The notes under the pieces were generated by a model, which searched no databases, was not told the origin of the DNA, and saw nothing but the letters and a program-made list of their open reading frames with translations. Position numbers and translations under genes: made by a program. A DNA stretch of 64,000 nucleotides from Akkermansiaceae bacterium (lineage in GTDB: Bacteria; Verrucomicrobiota; Verrucomicrobiia; Verrucomicrobiales; Akkermansiaceae). Every line of letters begins with the position of its first letter. Position 1 is the stretch's first letter. Shown piece after piece: positions 53,237-62,600 of the stretch. The stretch spans positions 62,001-126,000 of the forward strand of contig JACKPZ010000003.1 in the NCBI GenBank assembly GCA_024233135.1. Direction: 5' to 3'.

Positions 53237-53944
53237 ATGACTCACGAAAGCGCCCACCCGCTGGAAACCGGCACGCTCGCCCTGTGGCTCGGCGTGGCCG
53301 CGGTGGGCGCGGCGGGTTTCCTGCTGCATCCGGCAAACCGGCCGGCGCTGCGCGACGACCGCATCAGCAACAGCATCTGGGTGACGGACGTCGGCCCGAT
53401 GGGCGGCGGCACGGAGTCCGGCGCGAACTTGTCGGAGACCGCATCGGACTCCGCGCTCGACGAGATCGACCCCACGCCGATCCCGGTGCCGCCCGAGATG
53501 CCGGTGTCCGCGGAAACCGAACCGCTGCCGGAAATCCCGTCGTTTCCCTCGAAACCCGCGGCCGCCTCCGGGCGGAACACGCAGCGGAGCGCGACATCAT
53601 CGGCCCGCACGGGCGGGAGCACCGGCCAGAGCCGTTCCCCATCGGGCACCGCCTCGCGCGGCGGCGGAGGATCGGGCGGCGGCATGTCGGCATCGTCCCG
53701 GCTGGCGGCCGGCCGGATGACGGCGCCGGTTTATCCGCCGTTTTCGCGCCGCAACAACCAGTCGGGCACCGTGGTCGTCGAGTTCACCATTGGAGCCAAC
53801 GGCCGGGTCGTCGCCGCCCACGCGAAAAAGCCCTGCCCCTATCCGCTTCTCAACAACGCCGCCGTGAACGCGGTGCGGACATGGCGTTTCCCGCCCGGCC
53901 CCGTGATGACCCTGCAGCGACCCATCGTCTTCCAACTCCGTTAG
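53237..53944 (+). CDS. tonB: TonB-family energy transducer
   Basis: A 235-aa protein with one N-terminal transmembrane helix (T-L-A-L-W-L-G-V-A-A-V-G-A-A-G-F), a Pro/Ser/Gly-rich periplasm-spanning region, and a TonB C-terminal domain (A-P-V-Y-P-P-F-S, S-G-T-V-V-V-E-F, A-V-R-T-W-R-F-P-P-G). The ATG at 53237 is chosen, because the codons upstream in frame have no TonB-like content. It is 9 bp before exbB. It transmits proton-motive force to outer-membrane transporters. Confidence 0.88.
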   Translation: MTHESAHPLETGTLALWLGVAAVGAAGFLLHPANRPALRDDRISNSIWVTDVGPMGGGTESGANLSETASDSALDEIDPTPIPVPPEMPVSAETEPLPEIPSFPSKPAAASGRNTQRSATSSARTGGSTGQSRSPSGTASRGGGGSGGGMSASSRLAAGRMTAPVYPPFSRRNNQSGTVVVEFTIGANGRVVAAHAKKPCPYPLLNNAAVNAVRTWRFPPGPVMTLQRPIVFQLR

Positions 53945-53953
53945 ATTTCCATT

Positions 53954-54613
53954 GTGCTCCTCAACATCGTCATCGACACCTTCATCCAGGGCGGCTGGGT
54001 CATGTGGCCCATCCTCGCCACCTTCTTCCTCGCGCTCTGCGTCATCCTCGACCGCGTGGTCTGGTGGCTGCGGCTCAAGGCGCGACTCAACGGATCCGTG
54101 CAGGACGAGGCGCGCGAATTGATCGGCCGGGGCGACTTCGAAGCGGCGTGGAAACTCGCCCACGGATCCGGCGACCCGTTTCTCGCCAACCTCTCCGAAG
54201 GCATCACCCACGCCCGCACCTCGATGCTCGCTGCGATGCAACTCGACGCCACCCACCTCATCGAGCGCTCCGAGGCGCGGATGTGGCTGCTGAGCACCTT
54301 CATCACGCTCGCACCCCTGTTGGGACTCTTCGGCACGGTGGTCGGCATCATGAGTTCGTTCTCCTTCGTCGGAGACGACCAACTCGCCGCCAGCAAGGTC
54401 TCCGGCGGCATCGCCGAGGCGCTCATCGCCACCGCCTGCGGCATCGCGATCGCGATTTTCTGCCTGCTGCCCTACAACTTCTTCCGCAAACGGGTCTCCG
54501 TGCTGCGCGGTTCGCTCGAGCGCTGGATCAACCACACCGAGCTTCTCGTCCACTCCGCCAAGGAGCACGGCCACGACATCGAATCCTTCGCCAGCCAACT
54601 CCCCCGCCGCTGA
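53954..54613 (+). CDS. exbB: ExbB/TolQ-type proton channel protein
   Basis: A 219-aa integral membrane protein with three helices. The MotA/TolQ/ExbB motif A-P-L-L-G-L-F-G-T-V-V-G-I-M lies in the second membrane span (about 125-140), and G-G-I-A-E-A-L-I-A-T-A-C-G in the third. It has a GTG start at 53954 after a short gap from tonB. Its stop overlaps the ExbD start by one base (TGATG), so translation is coupled. With ExbD it makes the proton channel that drives TonB. Confidence 0.92.
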   Translation: MLLNIVIDTFIQGGWVMWPILATFFLALCVILDRVVWWLRLKARLNGSVQDEARELIGRGDFEAAWKLAHGSGDPFLANLSEGITHARTSMLAAMQLDATHLIERSEARMWLLSTFITLAPLLGLFGTVVGIMSSFSFVGDDQLAASKVSGGIAEALIATACGIAIAIFCLLPYNFFRKRVSVLRGSLERWINHTELLVHSAKEHGHDIESFASQLPRR

Positions 54614-55029
54614 TGCCCGTCCGACTGCAGAGCCGATCCGGCGATGACGAGGGCGACGAGGCCCGCATCGAGATCATCCCGTTGATCGACATCATGTTCT
54701 TCCTGCTCGCCGCTTTCATGCTGGTGAGCCTGAGCATGACGCACCTGCGGCGCGTGCCGGTCCAGGTGCCTGAGGCAAGCACCGGCATCGCTGAAACGAA
54801 GGAGCCGGAATTCCAGATCACCATCGATGCGAACGGCGTGATCACCTGGGATGGAGCCCTCGTCACCCTCACCGAAATCACCGCGCGCCTCCGGTCGGCC
54901 GGAGTTTCGACCCAATCGCGCGTGATGATTTCCGCCGATGAAAACTCGCGCCACAAACAGGTCCTCGGCGTCCTCAACGCGGTGCGCGAGGCCGGCGTCG
55001 AAAAAGTCGGCTTCGAAACCCGCGACTAA
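54613..55029 (+). CDS. exbD: ExbD/TolR-family biopolymer transport protein
   Basis: A 138-aa protein with one transmembrane helix (I-I-P-L-I-D-I-M-F-F-L-L-A-A-F-M) carrying the channel-forming Asp in L-I-D-I. A periplasmic domain of alpha/beta type follows and ends E-K-V-G-F-E-T. It starts in the TGATG overlap with exbB. A further membrane/coiled-coil gene follows 5 bp downstream. Confidence 0.92.
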   Translation: MPVRLQSRSGDDEGDEARIEIIPLIDIMFFLLAAFMLVSLSMTHLRRVPVQVPEASTGIAETKEPEFQITIDANGVITWDGALVTLTEITARLRSAGVSTQSRVMISADENSRHKQVLGVLNAVREAGVEKVGFETRD

Positions 55030-55034
55030 CAGAC

Positions 55035-55475
55035 ATGCCCGTCCGTCCGCTCACCGCCATCAACGCCACCGGCTGCCTCGTGCTCGCCGGCCTGCTGGCC
55101 CTGCAGTGGAAACACGAACTCGACCTGCGCGGGGTGATCGATGCGAAAAACCGCGAACTCGACACCGTGGCCGAAGAACTGGCGAAGGAGCAAAGTCATT
55201 CGTTTTCCCTGCAACGCGACCTCGACGTGCTCAAGGACTCGCTGGAAGCCACCGCCGAGGCCGCGCGGGAAAACGCCGGCATCCTCGAACGCCGCACCGA
55301 AACCATCGAATCCCTGAAATCCGATATCGCCGAAGCCCGCGAGCAGATCGCCGCATGGGAACAAGCGGTCAAGGAGCGCGACAAACGGATCGGCACACTC
55401 GACGACGAACTCAAGGCGACCCGCCAGCGCCTCGACGAGGCGATCGAGAAACTGAAGAAGGCCGGAGCCAGGTGA
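55035..55475 (+). CDS. Membrane-anchored coiled-coil protein
   Basis: A 146-aa protein with an N-terminal transmembrane helix (L-T-A-I-N-A-T-G-C-L-V-L-A-G-L-L-A-L). A continuous charged coiled coil from about 30 to 142 follows, rich in Glu, Lys, Arg and Leu (for example E-A-I-E-K-L-K-K-A-G). No family is recognised. Its place 5 bp after exbD suggests an accessory or scaffold protein for the TonB-ExbBD complex, similar in layout to many ExbD-adjacent coiled-coil proteins. Confidence 0.65.
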   Translation: MPVRPLTAINATGCLVLAGLLALQWKHELDLRGVIDAKNRELDTVAEELAKEQSHSFSLQRDLDVLKDSLEATAEAARENAGILERRTETIESLKSDIAEAREQIAAWEQAVKERDKRIGTLDDELKATRQRLDEAIEKLKKAGAR

Positions 55476-55578
55476 GCGGATCGGAGCCTTCACGGAAAAC
55501 CCTGACCGACTCCTTCTTCCTTCTTGAGCAATCCCGATACCCGGCTCATGTCTGAGAGCGCGCGTCCGCAAGAACCCA

Positions 55579-56586
55579 ATGCCCCTGACTCTTCCACCCG
55601 TCGTCTTCGGTTCCAGCGCGCTGGGGAATCTGTATGAAGTCGTTCCGGACGACACCAAGCGGGAGATCGTGGCCCAATGGATGCAGCATCAAGCGCATCC
55701 GGTCATCGACTCCGCCGGGAAATACGGCGCAGGTCTCTCGCTAGAGAACATCGGCCGTTTCCTCAAGGAGCTCGGTGTCGATCCGGGCGCGGTCCGGATC
55801 AGCAACAAGCTCGGTTGGAAGCGCATCCCGCTGGCCACCGACGAGCCGACCTTTGAAACGGGCGTCTGGTTCGGCCTCGGTCACGATGCCGTCCAATCGA
55901 TCAGCCATGATGGCATCCTGGAATGTTATGAGCAGGGCAACGAACTGCTCGGCGATTATTCGGCACAGCTGGTTTCCGTCCACGATCCCGATGAATATCT
56001 CGCGGCGGCGGATTTCGGGGAAGAGGCCGCGCGGCGCTACGAGGATGTGTTGGATGCCTACAAGGCGCTCGTCGGACTTCGCGAGGCGGGAGAAGTTGCC
56101 CGCGTCGGCGTCGGTTCGAAGGATTGGACCGTGATCAAGCGGCTGTTCGACGACGGCGTCCCTCTCGACTGGGTGATGCTGGCGAACAGCTTCACGATCC
56201 TGACCCACCCGCCGGAGGTCATCGGGTTTCTCGAGCAACTCGATAAAGCCGGGGTAACGATCGTCAACTCGGCCGTCTTCCACGCCGGATTCCTGACCGG
56301 CGGCCGTTATTTCGACTACCAAGTCGTCACGCCGGAGAGCCACCCGCGGCTCTTCGAGTGGCGCGGGCGGTTCATGGCGCTGTGTGGGAAACACGGCATC
56401 AGCCCGGCGCTCGCCTGCTGTCGGTTCGCACTTTCGCCTCCGGGCGTGGCCGCGCTGGCCCTGAACACGAGCAACCCGAGACGCGTGGCGGAGAATGTCG
56501 CCTGCGTCAACGATCCGGTGCCGGCCGGCTTCTGGCAGGCGCTGAAACACGAAGGACTGCTCGCGGGCGACTACCCCTACCTTTGA
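55579..56586 (+). CDS. Aldo/keto reductase (D-threo-aldose/L-fucose dehydrogenase-like)
   Basis: A 335-aa (beta/alpha)8 enzyme. The family signature D-S-A-G-K-Y-G near residue 45 includes the catalytic Asp and Tyr, followed by K-L-G-W-K near 75. V-S-V-H-D-P-D-E and V-A-R-V-G-V-G-S-K complete it. Such AKRs oxidise L-fucose and related deoxysugars to lactones. It is the first gene of a three-gene operon with a lactonase-like hydrolase 3 bp later and a Zn-dehydrogenase, which together outline oxidative deoxysugar degradation. Confidence 0.82.
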   Translation: MPLTLPPVVFGSSALGNLYEVVPDDTKREIVAQWMQHQAHPVIDSAGKYGAGLSLENIGRFLKELGVDPGAVRISNKLGWKRIPLATDEPTFETGVWFGLGHDAVQSISHDGILECYEQGNELLGDYSAQLVSVHDPDEYLAAADFGEEAARRYEDVLDAYKALVGLREAGEVARVGVGSKDWTVIKRLFDDGVPLDWVMLANSFTILTHPPEVIGFLEQLDKAGVTIVNSAVFHAGFLTGGRYFDYQVVTPESHPRLFEWRGRFMALCGKHGISPALACCRFALSPPGVAALALNTSNPRRVAENVACVNDPVPAGFWQALKHEGLLAGDYPYL

Positions 56587-56589
56587 GAC

Positions 56590-57414
56590 ATGGTCATCGA
56601 CGCCCACCACCACTTCTGGAGCTACGATCCCGTCGAATACGGCTGGATCGACGACCGCATGAACAAGATCCGGCGGAACTTCCTGCCGGAGGACCTGCGG
56701 GTGGAAATCAACAGTGCAGGGGTGGATGGCGTGGTCAGTGTCCAAGCGCGTCAGATCTCGGAGGAAACAGATTGGCTGCTTGAGCACGCCCGGGAGAACG
56801 ACTTCATCAAGGGCGTCGTCGGCTGGTTGCCGATCGCATCGGACGGGCTGGATGCCGAGCTGGACCGGCTGAGCGGCGAAACGAAGCTCAAGGGGCTGCG
56901 TCACGTCGTCCAGGGAGAGGCCGCGGGTTTCCTCGACGGCGCGGATTTCAACCGCGGCATCAGCCGTCTGGCAGACCGCGGACTGACCTACGACATCCTC
57001 ATTTTCGAACGACAACTGGAGGAGACCATCCGCTTCGTCGATCGTCACCCCACCCAATCCTTCATCCTCGACCATGTCGCCAAGCCGCTCATCGGGACAA
57101 ACGAACGGGAACCCTGGCGCTCCCACATCCGCGAGTTGGCGAGACGTGAGAATGTCACCTGCAAGATTTCCGGCATGGCGACGGAAGCCGATTTCCATCA
57201 CTGGAGCGAGGAACAGTTGCGGCCCTATCTGGAGAGCGTTCTGGATGCCTTCGGATCCGGGCGTCTGATGTTCGGGTCCGACTGGCCGGTGTGTCTTGTC
57301 GCCACCGGCTACCGTCAATGGGCCGACCTCGTCCGTCGCTTCATCTCTCCGCTCTCCACCGGCGAACAGGCCGCCATCATGGGCGGCACGGCGACCCGCG
57401 TGTACACGCTTTGA
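56590..57414 (+). CDS. L-fuconolactonase-like amidohydrolase
   Basis: A 274-aa amidohydrolase family 2 enzyme. The metal-binding start is I-D-A-H-H-H-F-W, then G-V-V-G-W-L near 75, I-L-D-H-V-A-K-P near 160, and F-G-S-D-W-P-V-C-L with the Asp near 225. These match L-fuconolactonase/rhamnonolactonase-type proteins that open sugar lactones. It is 3 bp after the aldo/keto reductase gene and 9 bp before the alcohol dehydrogenase gene. It could act on L-fucono-, L-galactono- or L-rhamnonolactone; the exact sugar cannot be fixed from sequence. Confidence 0.85.
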   Translation: MVIDAHHHFWSYDPVEYGWIDDRMNKIRRNFLPEDLRVEINSAGVDGVVSVQARQISEETDWLLEHARENDFIKGVVGWLPIASDGLDAELDRLSGETKLKGLRHVVQGEAAGFLDGADFNRGISRLADRGLTYDILIFERQLEETIRFVDRHPTQSFILDHVAKPLIGTNEREPWRSHIRELARRENVTCKISGMATEADFHHWSEEQLRPYLESVLDAFGSGRLMFGSDWPVCLVATGYRQWADLVRRFISPLSTGEQAAIMGGTATRVYTL

Positions 57415-57423
57415 TTTTCCATC

Positions 57424-58443
57424 ATGAAAGCGGTCCAAATCACCTCACCCGGACACTGCGAACTCGTCGAGATTCCCGACATCCCCGCGCCTGCGAATGG
57501 TGAGGTCCGACTCCGGGTGCGGTTCGTCGGCTACTGTGGATCCGATCTCACTTCGTTCCGAGGACTCAATCCGATGGTCAGCTACCCACGCATTCCCGGC
57601 CACGAGATCGGCGCTACGATCGATGCCCTTGGCGAGGGAGTTCCCGCCAAGTGGTCCGTCGGTCAGAACGTGCTGGTTTCGCCCTACACGAGATGCGGCA
57701 AGTGCTCGGCTTGCAAGCAGGGGCGTTTCAACACCTGCCGCGACAACCGGACGATGGGTGTGCAGCGCGATGGAGCGCTCACCGAATTCATCAACGTCCC
57801 GCATGAGAAACTCTTCCGTTCCGACAAACTCAGCCTGAGCGAAATGGCGCTCATCGAGCCACTGACCGTCGGTTTCCACGCCGTGGCCCGGGGGGAGGTC
57901 CGCACAACCGACCGCGTGGTCGTCTTCGGCTGCGGTGCGATCGGCCTCGGCGCCATCGCCGGCGCCGCCGCCCGCAACGCGAGAGTCATCGCCATCGACA
58001 TCGACGATGGGAAACTCGCGCTCGCCCGCCGGTGTGGCGCCAACGACGTCATCAACTCCGCCAGTGACAACCTCCATGACCGCTTGCAGACCATCACCGA
58101 CGGAGAAGGGGCGGATGTCATGATCGAGGCTGTCGGCCTGCCCGCCACCTTCAAGGCCTGCGTCGAGGAAGTCGGTTTCGCCGGACGAATCGTCTACATC
58201 GGCTACGCCAAGGCGCCGGTGGAGTACGAGACCAGGTTTTTCGTCATGAAGGAACTCGACATCCGGGGCTCTCGCAACGCATCGCCCGAGGACTTTGAGG
58301 CAGTGATCGCCCACCTCGAAAGCGGCGCATTCCCGACCGAAGATGTCATCACGCGAACGGTTTCGCTCCACGAGGCACCGGCCGCGCTCGCCGCGTGGCA
58401 TTCCGATCCGGGAGCGGTGACAAGGATTCACGTCCGGCTCTGA
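57424..58443 (+). CDS. Zinc-binding medium-chain alcohol/sugar dehydrogenase
   Basis: A 339-aa MDR-family dehydrogenase. The catalytic zinc site begins G-Y-C-G-S-D near residue 37 and continues with P-G-H-E-I-G. The structural zinc lobe has C-G-K-C-S-A-C and C near 95-110. The NAD-binding motif is G-C-G-A-I-G-L-G-A near 175. It resembles L-galactonate-5-dehydrogenase and related enzymes that oxidise sugar acids or polyols. It is the last gene of the deoxysugar operon and is followed by a GC-rich palindrome. Confidence 0.9.
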   Translation: MKAVQITSPGHCELVEIPDIPAPANGEVRLRVRFVGYCGSDLTSFRGLNPMVSYPRIPGHEIGATIDALGEGVPAKWSVGQNVLVSPYTRCGKCSACKQGRFNTCRDNRTMGVQRDGALTEFINVPHEKLFRSDKLSLSEMALIEPLTVGFHAVARGEVRTTDRVVVFGCGAIGLGAIAGAAARNARVIAIDIDDGKLALARRCGANDVINSASDNLHDRLQTITDGEGADVMIEAVGLPATFKACVEEVGFAGRIVYIGYAKAPVEYETRFFVMKELDIRGSRNASPEDFEAVIAHLESGAFPTEDVITRTVSLHEAPAALAAWHSDPGAVTRIHVRL

Positions 58444-58453
58444 CCGCTCCACC

Positions 58454-58467
58454 GGGGGGCGCCCCCC
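58454..58467 (+). terminator. GC-only palindrome after the sugar operon
   Basis: GGGGGGCGCCCCCC is a perfect 14-bp palindrome 10 bp after the dehydrogenase stop, extended by two more C. It can form a cruciform or hairpin and may attenuate transcription, but no T run follows. The rest of the 58468-58645 gap shows nothing recognisable. Confidence 0.35.
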
Positions 58468-58645
58468 CCGAAGCCGCTGCATCACGTCCTGCGAAGGCTC
58501 ACCGTGCGCAAGATGACGAACACGACATCACCTTCGCATCACAACCGAGGCACCTCCCATGTTCCGGTGTTTTTCGAATGGGGGGGCACGGCCGATGCCA
58601 TTTGTTGGCACATATCTTTCACTTGATTGTTCAGCCCACAGTCTC

Positions 58646-59692
58646 CTACTCCTCGCCGACCGTCTCGTCCCGTTGATAGATCGGCAGTTGCCGCCACGGG
58701 ACGCTGAAGGCCAGCACCATCATCGAGGTCCCGTAGACCGATCCCGCCGTTTTGCTAGGCCATGAGCCGTCTTCCCGCTGCTGCGGCATGTAGGTTTCGT
58801 ACATCCACGGCGCGAACTCCGACCAATAGCGACCGCCTACCTGGAACATCGCCTGCGCGTTGTAGTAGATGCCATAGGTCTCAAACTGCCCGCCCGGCAA
58901 CTCACGGAAGGTCTTCATGACATAGTCCGCCGCGCGCGCCGACTCCTCCGAACCGTGTTTTCCGCAGAGTTCGAAACACAGCAGGCCCATCCCGGTCAGC
59001 GACTTCGCGTGATCTGTGTTGTTGGTGTAGCCGAAACACCCGAACTCTTCGTGCTGATGACGTTCCAAGTACGCCAGTGCGTTGGCGATGGCATCATCCG
59101 GCACCGCAGCGCCGTTGAGTTTCGCCGACCGCAAGGCCATCAGCGCCCAACCGCTGCACGAAGTATCGCTGTCGCGGGATCCCGGATCGTATCTCCAGCC
59201 ACCTTGGTCGCGCTCGTTCTTCTCGACCCTCTGCGCCCGCAGGATCAACGCCAGAGCCTGAGGCAGCGCCCGGCGGATCCGCTCCTGGCGTTCCGGATCG
59301 ACCATCCCGCTCACCTCCGAAAGGAAGAGCGTGGCGATGTTGTGCGCATACATCGGACCATTGCCGCCCTTCCCTTTCACAAGCAAACCATCCTCACGCT
59401 GATTCCCCAGCACGAAGTCGGTGCAGCGATTCAGCGGCCCGGCGTAGCGACCGCCGGTCGGCAGATGTCCCATGGAGAGAAAAGCCATCCCGGCCAGCGC
59501 CGGAATCCCGGTCGAGTCGCCGTAGCTGTCGGGAAAGGATCCGTCCTCGCGCTGCACGCGCGCCAGATAGTCGAGTGCCTCCCCGATCGACGGCTCCACC
59601 CGATCCTGCCACTCCGCGAAGACCGGATCCGCCGGACCCTGCGCGTGCAGCGCCGAGGCCGCCAGAATTGACATCATCACCCGCAGCTTCAT
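58646..59692 (-). CDS. Secreted terpene-cyclase-fold (prenyltransferase/squalene oxidase repeat) protein
   Basis: A 348-aa protein with a signal peptide (V-M-M-S-I-L-A-A-S-A-L-H-A-Q). Its alpha/alpha-toroid repeats carry Q-R-E-D-G-S-F-P-D-S, then L-G-N-Q-R-E-D-G-L, then Q-G-G-W-R-Y-D-P, and finally Q-R-E-D-G-S-W-P. These QW-type repeats are the squalene-cyclase fold, but the DxDD catalytic motif of triterpene cyclases is absent, so it is probably not a cyclase. Family members are found next to MoxR/VWA genes in PVC bacteria. The start overlaps the upstream DUF4175-like gene's stop by 4 bp. Confidence 0.78.
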   Translation of the reverse strand: MKLRVMMSILAASALHAQGPADPVFAEWQDRVEPSIGEALDYLARVQREDGSFPDSYGDSTGIPALAGMAFLSMGHLPTGGRYAGPLNRCTDFVLGNQREDGLLVKGKGGNGPMYAHNIATLFLSEVSGMVDPERQERIRRALPQALALILRAQRVEKNERDQGGWRYDPGSRDSDTSCSGWALMALRSAKLNGAAVPDDAIANALAYLERHQHEEFGCFGYTNNTDHAKSLTGMGLLCFELCGKHGSEESARAADYVMKTFRELPGGQFETYGIYYNAQAMFQVGGRYWSEFAPWMYETYMPQQREDGSWPSKTAGSVYGTSMMVLAFSVPWRQLPIYQRDETVGEE

Positions 59693-62600
59693 TTCGCCAT
59701 GTTTTGGAAATACTCTTTCACCAACTCGCGGTAATCCTCAGGCAAGCCCTCCGCACCGCCAGCACCGACGTCCGACCGAAGACCCGCCTGGATCTTCTCC
59801 CAATCCTCCGCACTGATCCCCAGCTTCGCCAGCTCCGGCGGCACGCCCGGATCGGCATCGGGCATCCTCGGCCCCTCCTGCGGGAAATCCCCCGGCTGCT
59901 CCCCGGGCTGGCCTGGCTGACCCTGCGAACGCCGTCCCTGCATCCGTGCCCGGCCCTCCGCCGCCGCCTGCTGCAAGGCCTGCGACGCCTGCTGGGCATG
60001 ATCCGCTGCCTGCGCCCCGCTCGCCGCCTCACTTGCTTGCGACGCCTGCTGGAAAGCCTCCGCCAGCGAAGAGGCATCCACCGGTGCCCGGTTCGAGCCT
60101 GATGCGTGTTGCGCGGCCTCCGCCGCCTGGGCCGCCAGCATCTCCGACGCCTGCTCCAGCGCCTCCGCCGCCTGCTGCCAGTCTTCCGACGATTTACCAT
60201 GTTCACCCGCCGCCTGCGCCTGCTGGCCTTCGATTCCTTGCGTCGACGCCTGCTGCGCGTGATCGCGAGCCGCCTGCGCCTCGCGCTCCGCCTCGCCAAG
60301 CGGATCTCCCAAAAACTCCGGTTCGCTCATCATTTCGGCCGCCACCTCGGCAGACTCCGCCGCTTGCATCGCCTGGAGCTGCTCAAGCGCTTCGCCCACG
60401 TCACCCTGAGCCAGCGCCTTCGCGGCCTCGGCCACCTGCTGCTGCCGCTCGGCCAGCTCCACCACCTCGCGCGCCTGCACCTGCGCCTCCGGGGTCCCCG
60501 CACTTTCCGCCATCTCCCCGGCCTTGGCCGCCGCCTCGCCCATCGCCTCGCTGGCTTCGGACGCCTCCGCAGCCGCCTCGCTCATCGCGCCTTCCGCCAT
60601 CGCCTCGCGCGCCTGCTGGGCCTCGGCCGCAGCCTCCGGCAAATGATCGGCCAACTCACTGCGCGACTCCCGAGCATCCGCCACTTGCTGCCGCGCATCC
60701 TGCGCGATCGCCGCCTGCTCCTGCGCCAAAGCCTCCCGCACCGCGTCCGCGAGATCCTGCGCGGACGATGCCGCCTCCAAGCTCTCCGCCGCCTGTTCGA
60801 AATCCCCCTCCGCCAAGGCCTCCGCCGCCTCGGCCAGATGCTCCTGGCGTTCCGCCAAAGTCTCGGCCTGATTGGACTTTCCGGTCTCCTCAGCCGATGA
60901 CTTCTCCTGCCCGGCTTTCGGCTCTTCGGCTCCAGCCGCCTCGCGCATCGCTTCCGCCGCCAGCCTTCCCTCCTCCGCCATCTTCGGAAGATCCTCGGCC
61001 TGCCCCTGCCGTGCCGCCTGCTCGGCGTGATCCGCCGCCTCGCTCATCGGGCTCTCGCCGGCGTCCGACTCCTGCACCGACTCCCGCGCCTCCGAGGCAA
61101 GCTCGCGTTGCGCCTCAACCAGTTCTTCTTTCAAGGCCTCCATCGAAGTCTCGCTGCCGGCCGCCTGCTCCGCCATCGCCTCCAGATTCTCCTGCATCTC
61201 CGACTGCATCCGCGCCTCCTCCGCCAATGCCTTGGCCCGCTCCGACTCGCGAGCCAACGCCTCCGCCTTGGCCTCCGGTCGCTCGTGCAACTGCTGCCGC
61301 AGCGCCGCCTCCATCTGCTCCTGACGCTGCTCCCACGCCTCGTCGGGCGCTTCCGCCGCCGCCTGCTCCGCCGCCTCGCGCGCCAGCTCGCGCTGCTGTT
61401 GAGCCAGCTCTTCCATGCGCGCCAGATCATCTACCTGCGAGCCATCCTCCCGCACTTCATCCAGCGCCCTGCGCATCATCTCCAAAGCCTCGTCCGCCTG
61501 CTCGCGAGCCGCATCGAGTTTCTCCTCACGCGACTCGCGATCATCCTGCAGCGCCACCTCCTCGAAGTTCTCGGCCGACTCCGAAACCTTCTCCGATGCC
61601 TCTCGTACTTCGTCGGCTTTCCGCGCGTGGATGCCCTCCTCCATCCGCTGCGACAATTCCTCAAGCGCCTGTTCCGCCTCGGCCATCCGCTCGTTCACCT
61701 CCTCCCGCACCTTTTCGACATCCGGACGCTTCACATCCTGCAAAAGATCCTCCCGCTTCCAGTCCATCCGCTCACGCGCCTCGCGGGTCTTGCGCATCGC
61801 CTGCTCAAGCGACTCGATCGCATCCCGGTGTTCCTCGCGCAGCGCCTGGCGGGAGAGCGATTCGGCGTTTTCGTCGATCTTCAGGATCAACCACTCCGAC
61901 TCCCCGCGTCCCGGACCGCCCAGTTCCTCCGGCCGCGCGTCTTCCGCCACCAAGCGCACGTGGATCTCCCGCGCCCCGCCGAGCCTGTCACGCAACTCGC
62001 CCACTGCAACCTCGGCGCCGCCGCGAAAACTCATCCGCTCCCGCGCTCCGTAGCGCTCCGGCAGCACCTGCCCGAGTTCGATCCGTCCCTTGCGTCCGGC
62101 CTCCGCCGCCACCGACACCCGGGCCAGCCCGAAATCCTCGACCACTTCGTAGCGCAGATCCACCACCTCGTCGGGCCGCACCCGGATCTCGCGCCGCAAC
62201 GGACTCAGCAGCACCACCTCCGGCGCCCGATCCTCCACAGCCTCAAGCTCGAAACCCGCCGCCTCCATCGCCTCACCCAACCGATGCTTCAGCATCCACG
62301 CCGCCGCACCCCGGTCCCCCGTCGCCAGCACCCGCTCCATCCGTACCCGACCGCTCGATGCCGAGGTCTCGATCTCGCCCTCCGCCCAGCGCCCGTCACC
62401 CAGCGCCAGCCACGACGTCTCGACCGGCGTGTTCACACCCGCGCTCAGCACCAGACTGGTGCCCACGACCGCCTCAACCTCCTTGCCGAGGCTCCGTTCT
62501 TCGGGCGCGAGGCCGGTGTAGGCGGGAAACTCGAGCCGCACCATCGGCTCGACCAGCCGCGGCTCCGGCCAGACCGTCGCCGTCCACGTGTCGCTCTCGA

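Noticed and set aside
58640..59692. The QW-repeat protein as a hopanoid/squalene cyclase
   Set aside because: It has a signal peptide, is half the length of a triterpene cyclase and lacks the DxDD catalytic motif.
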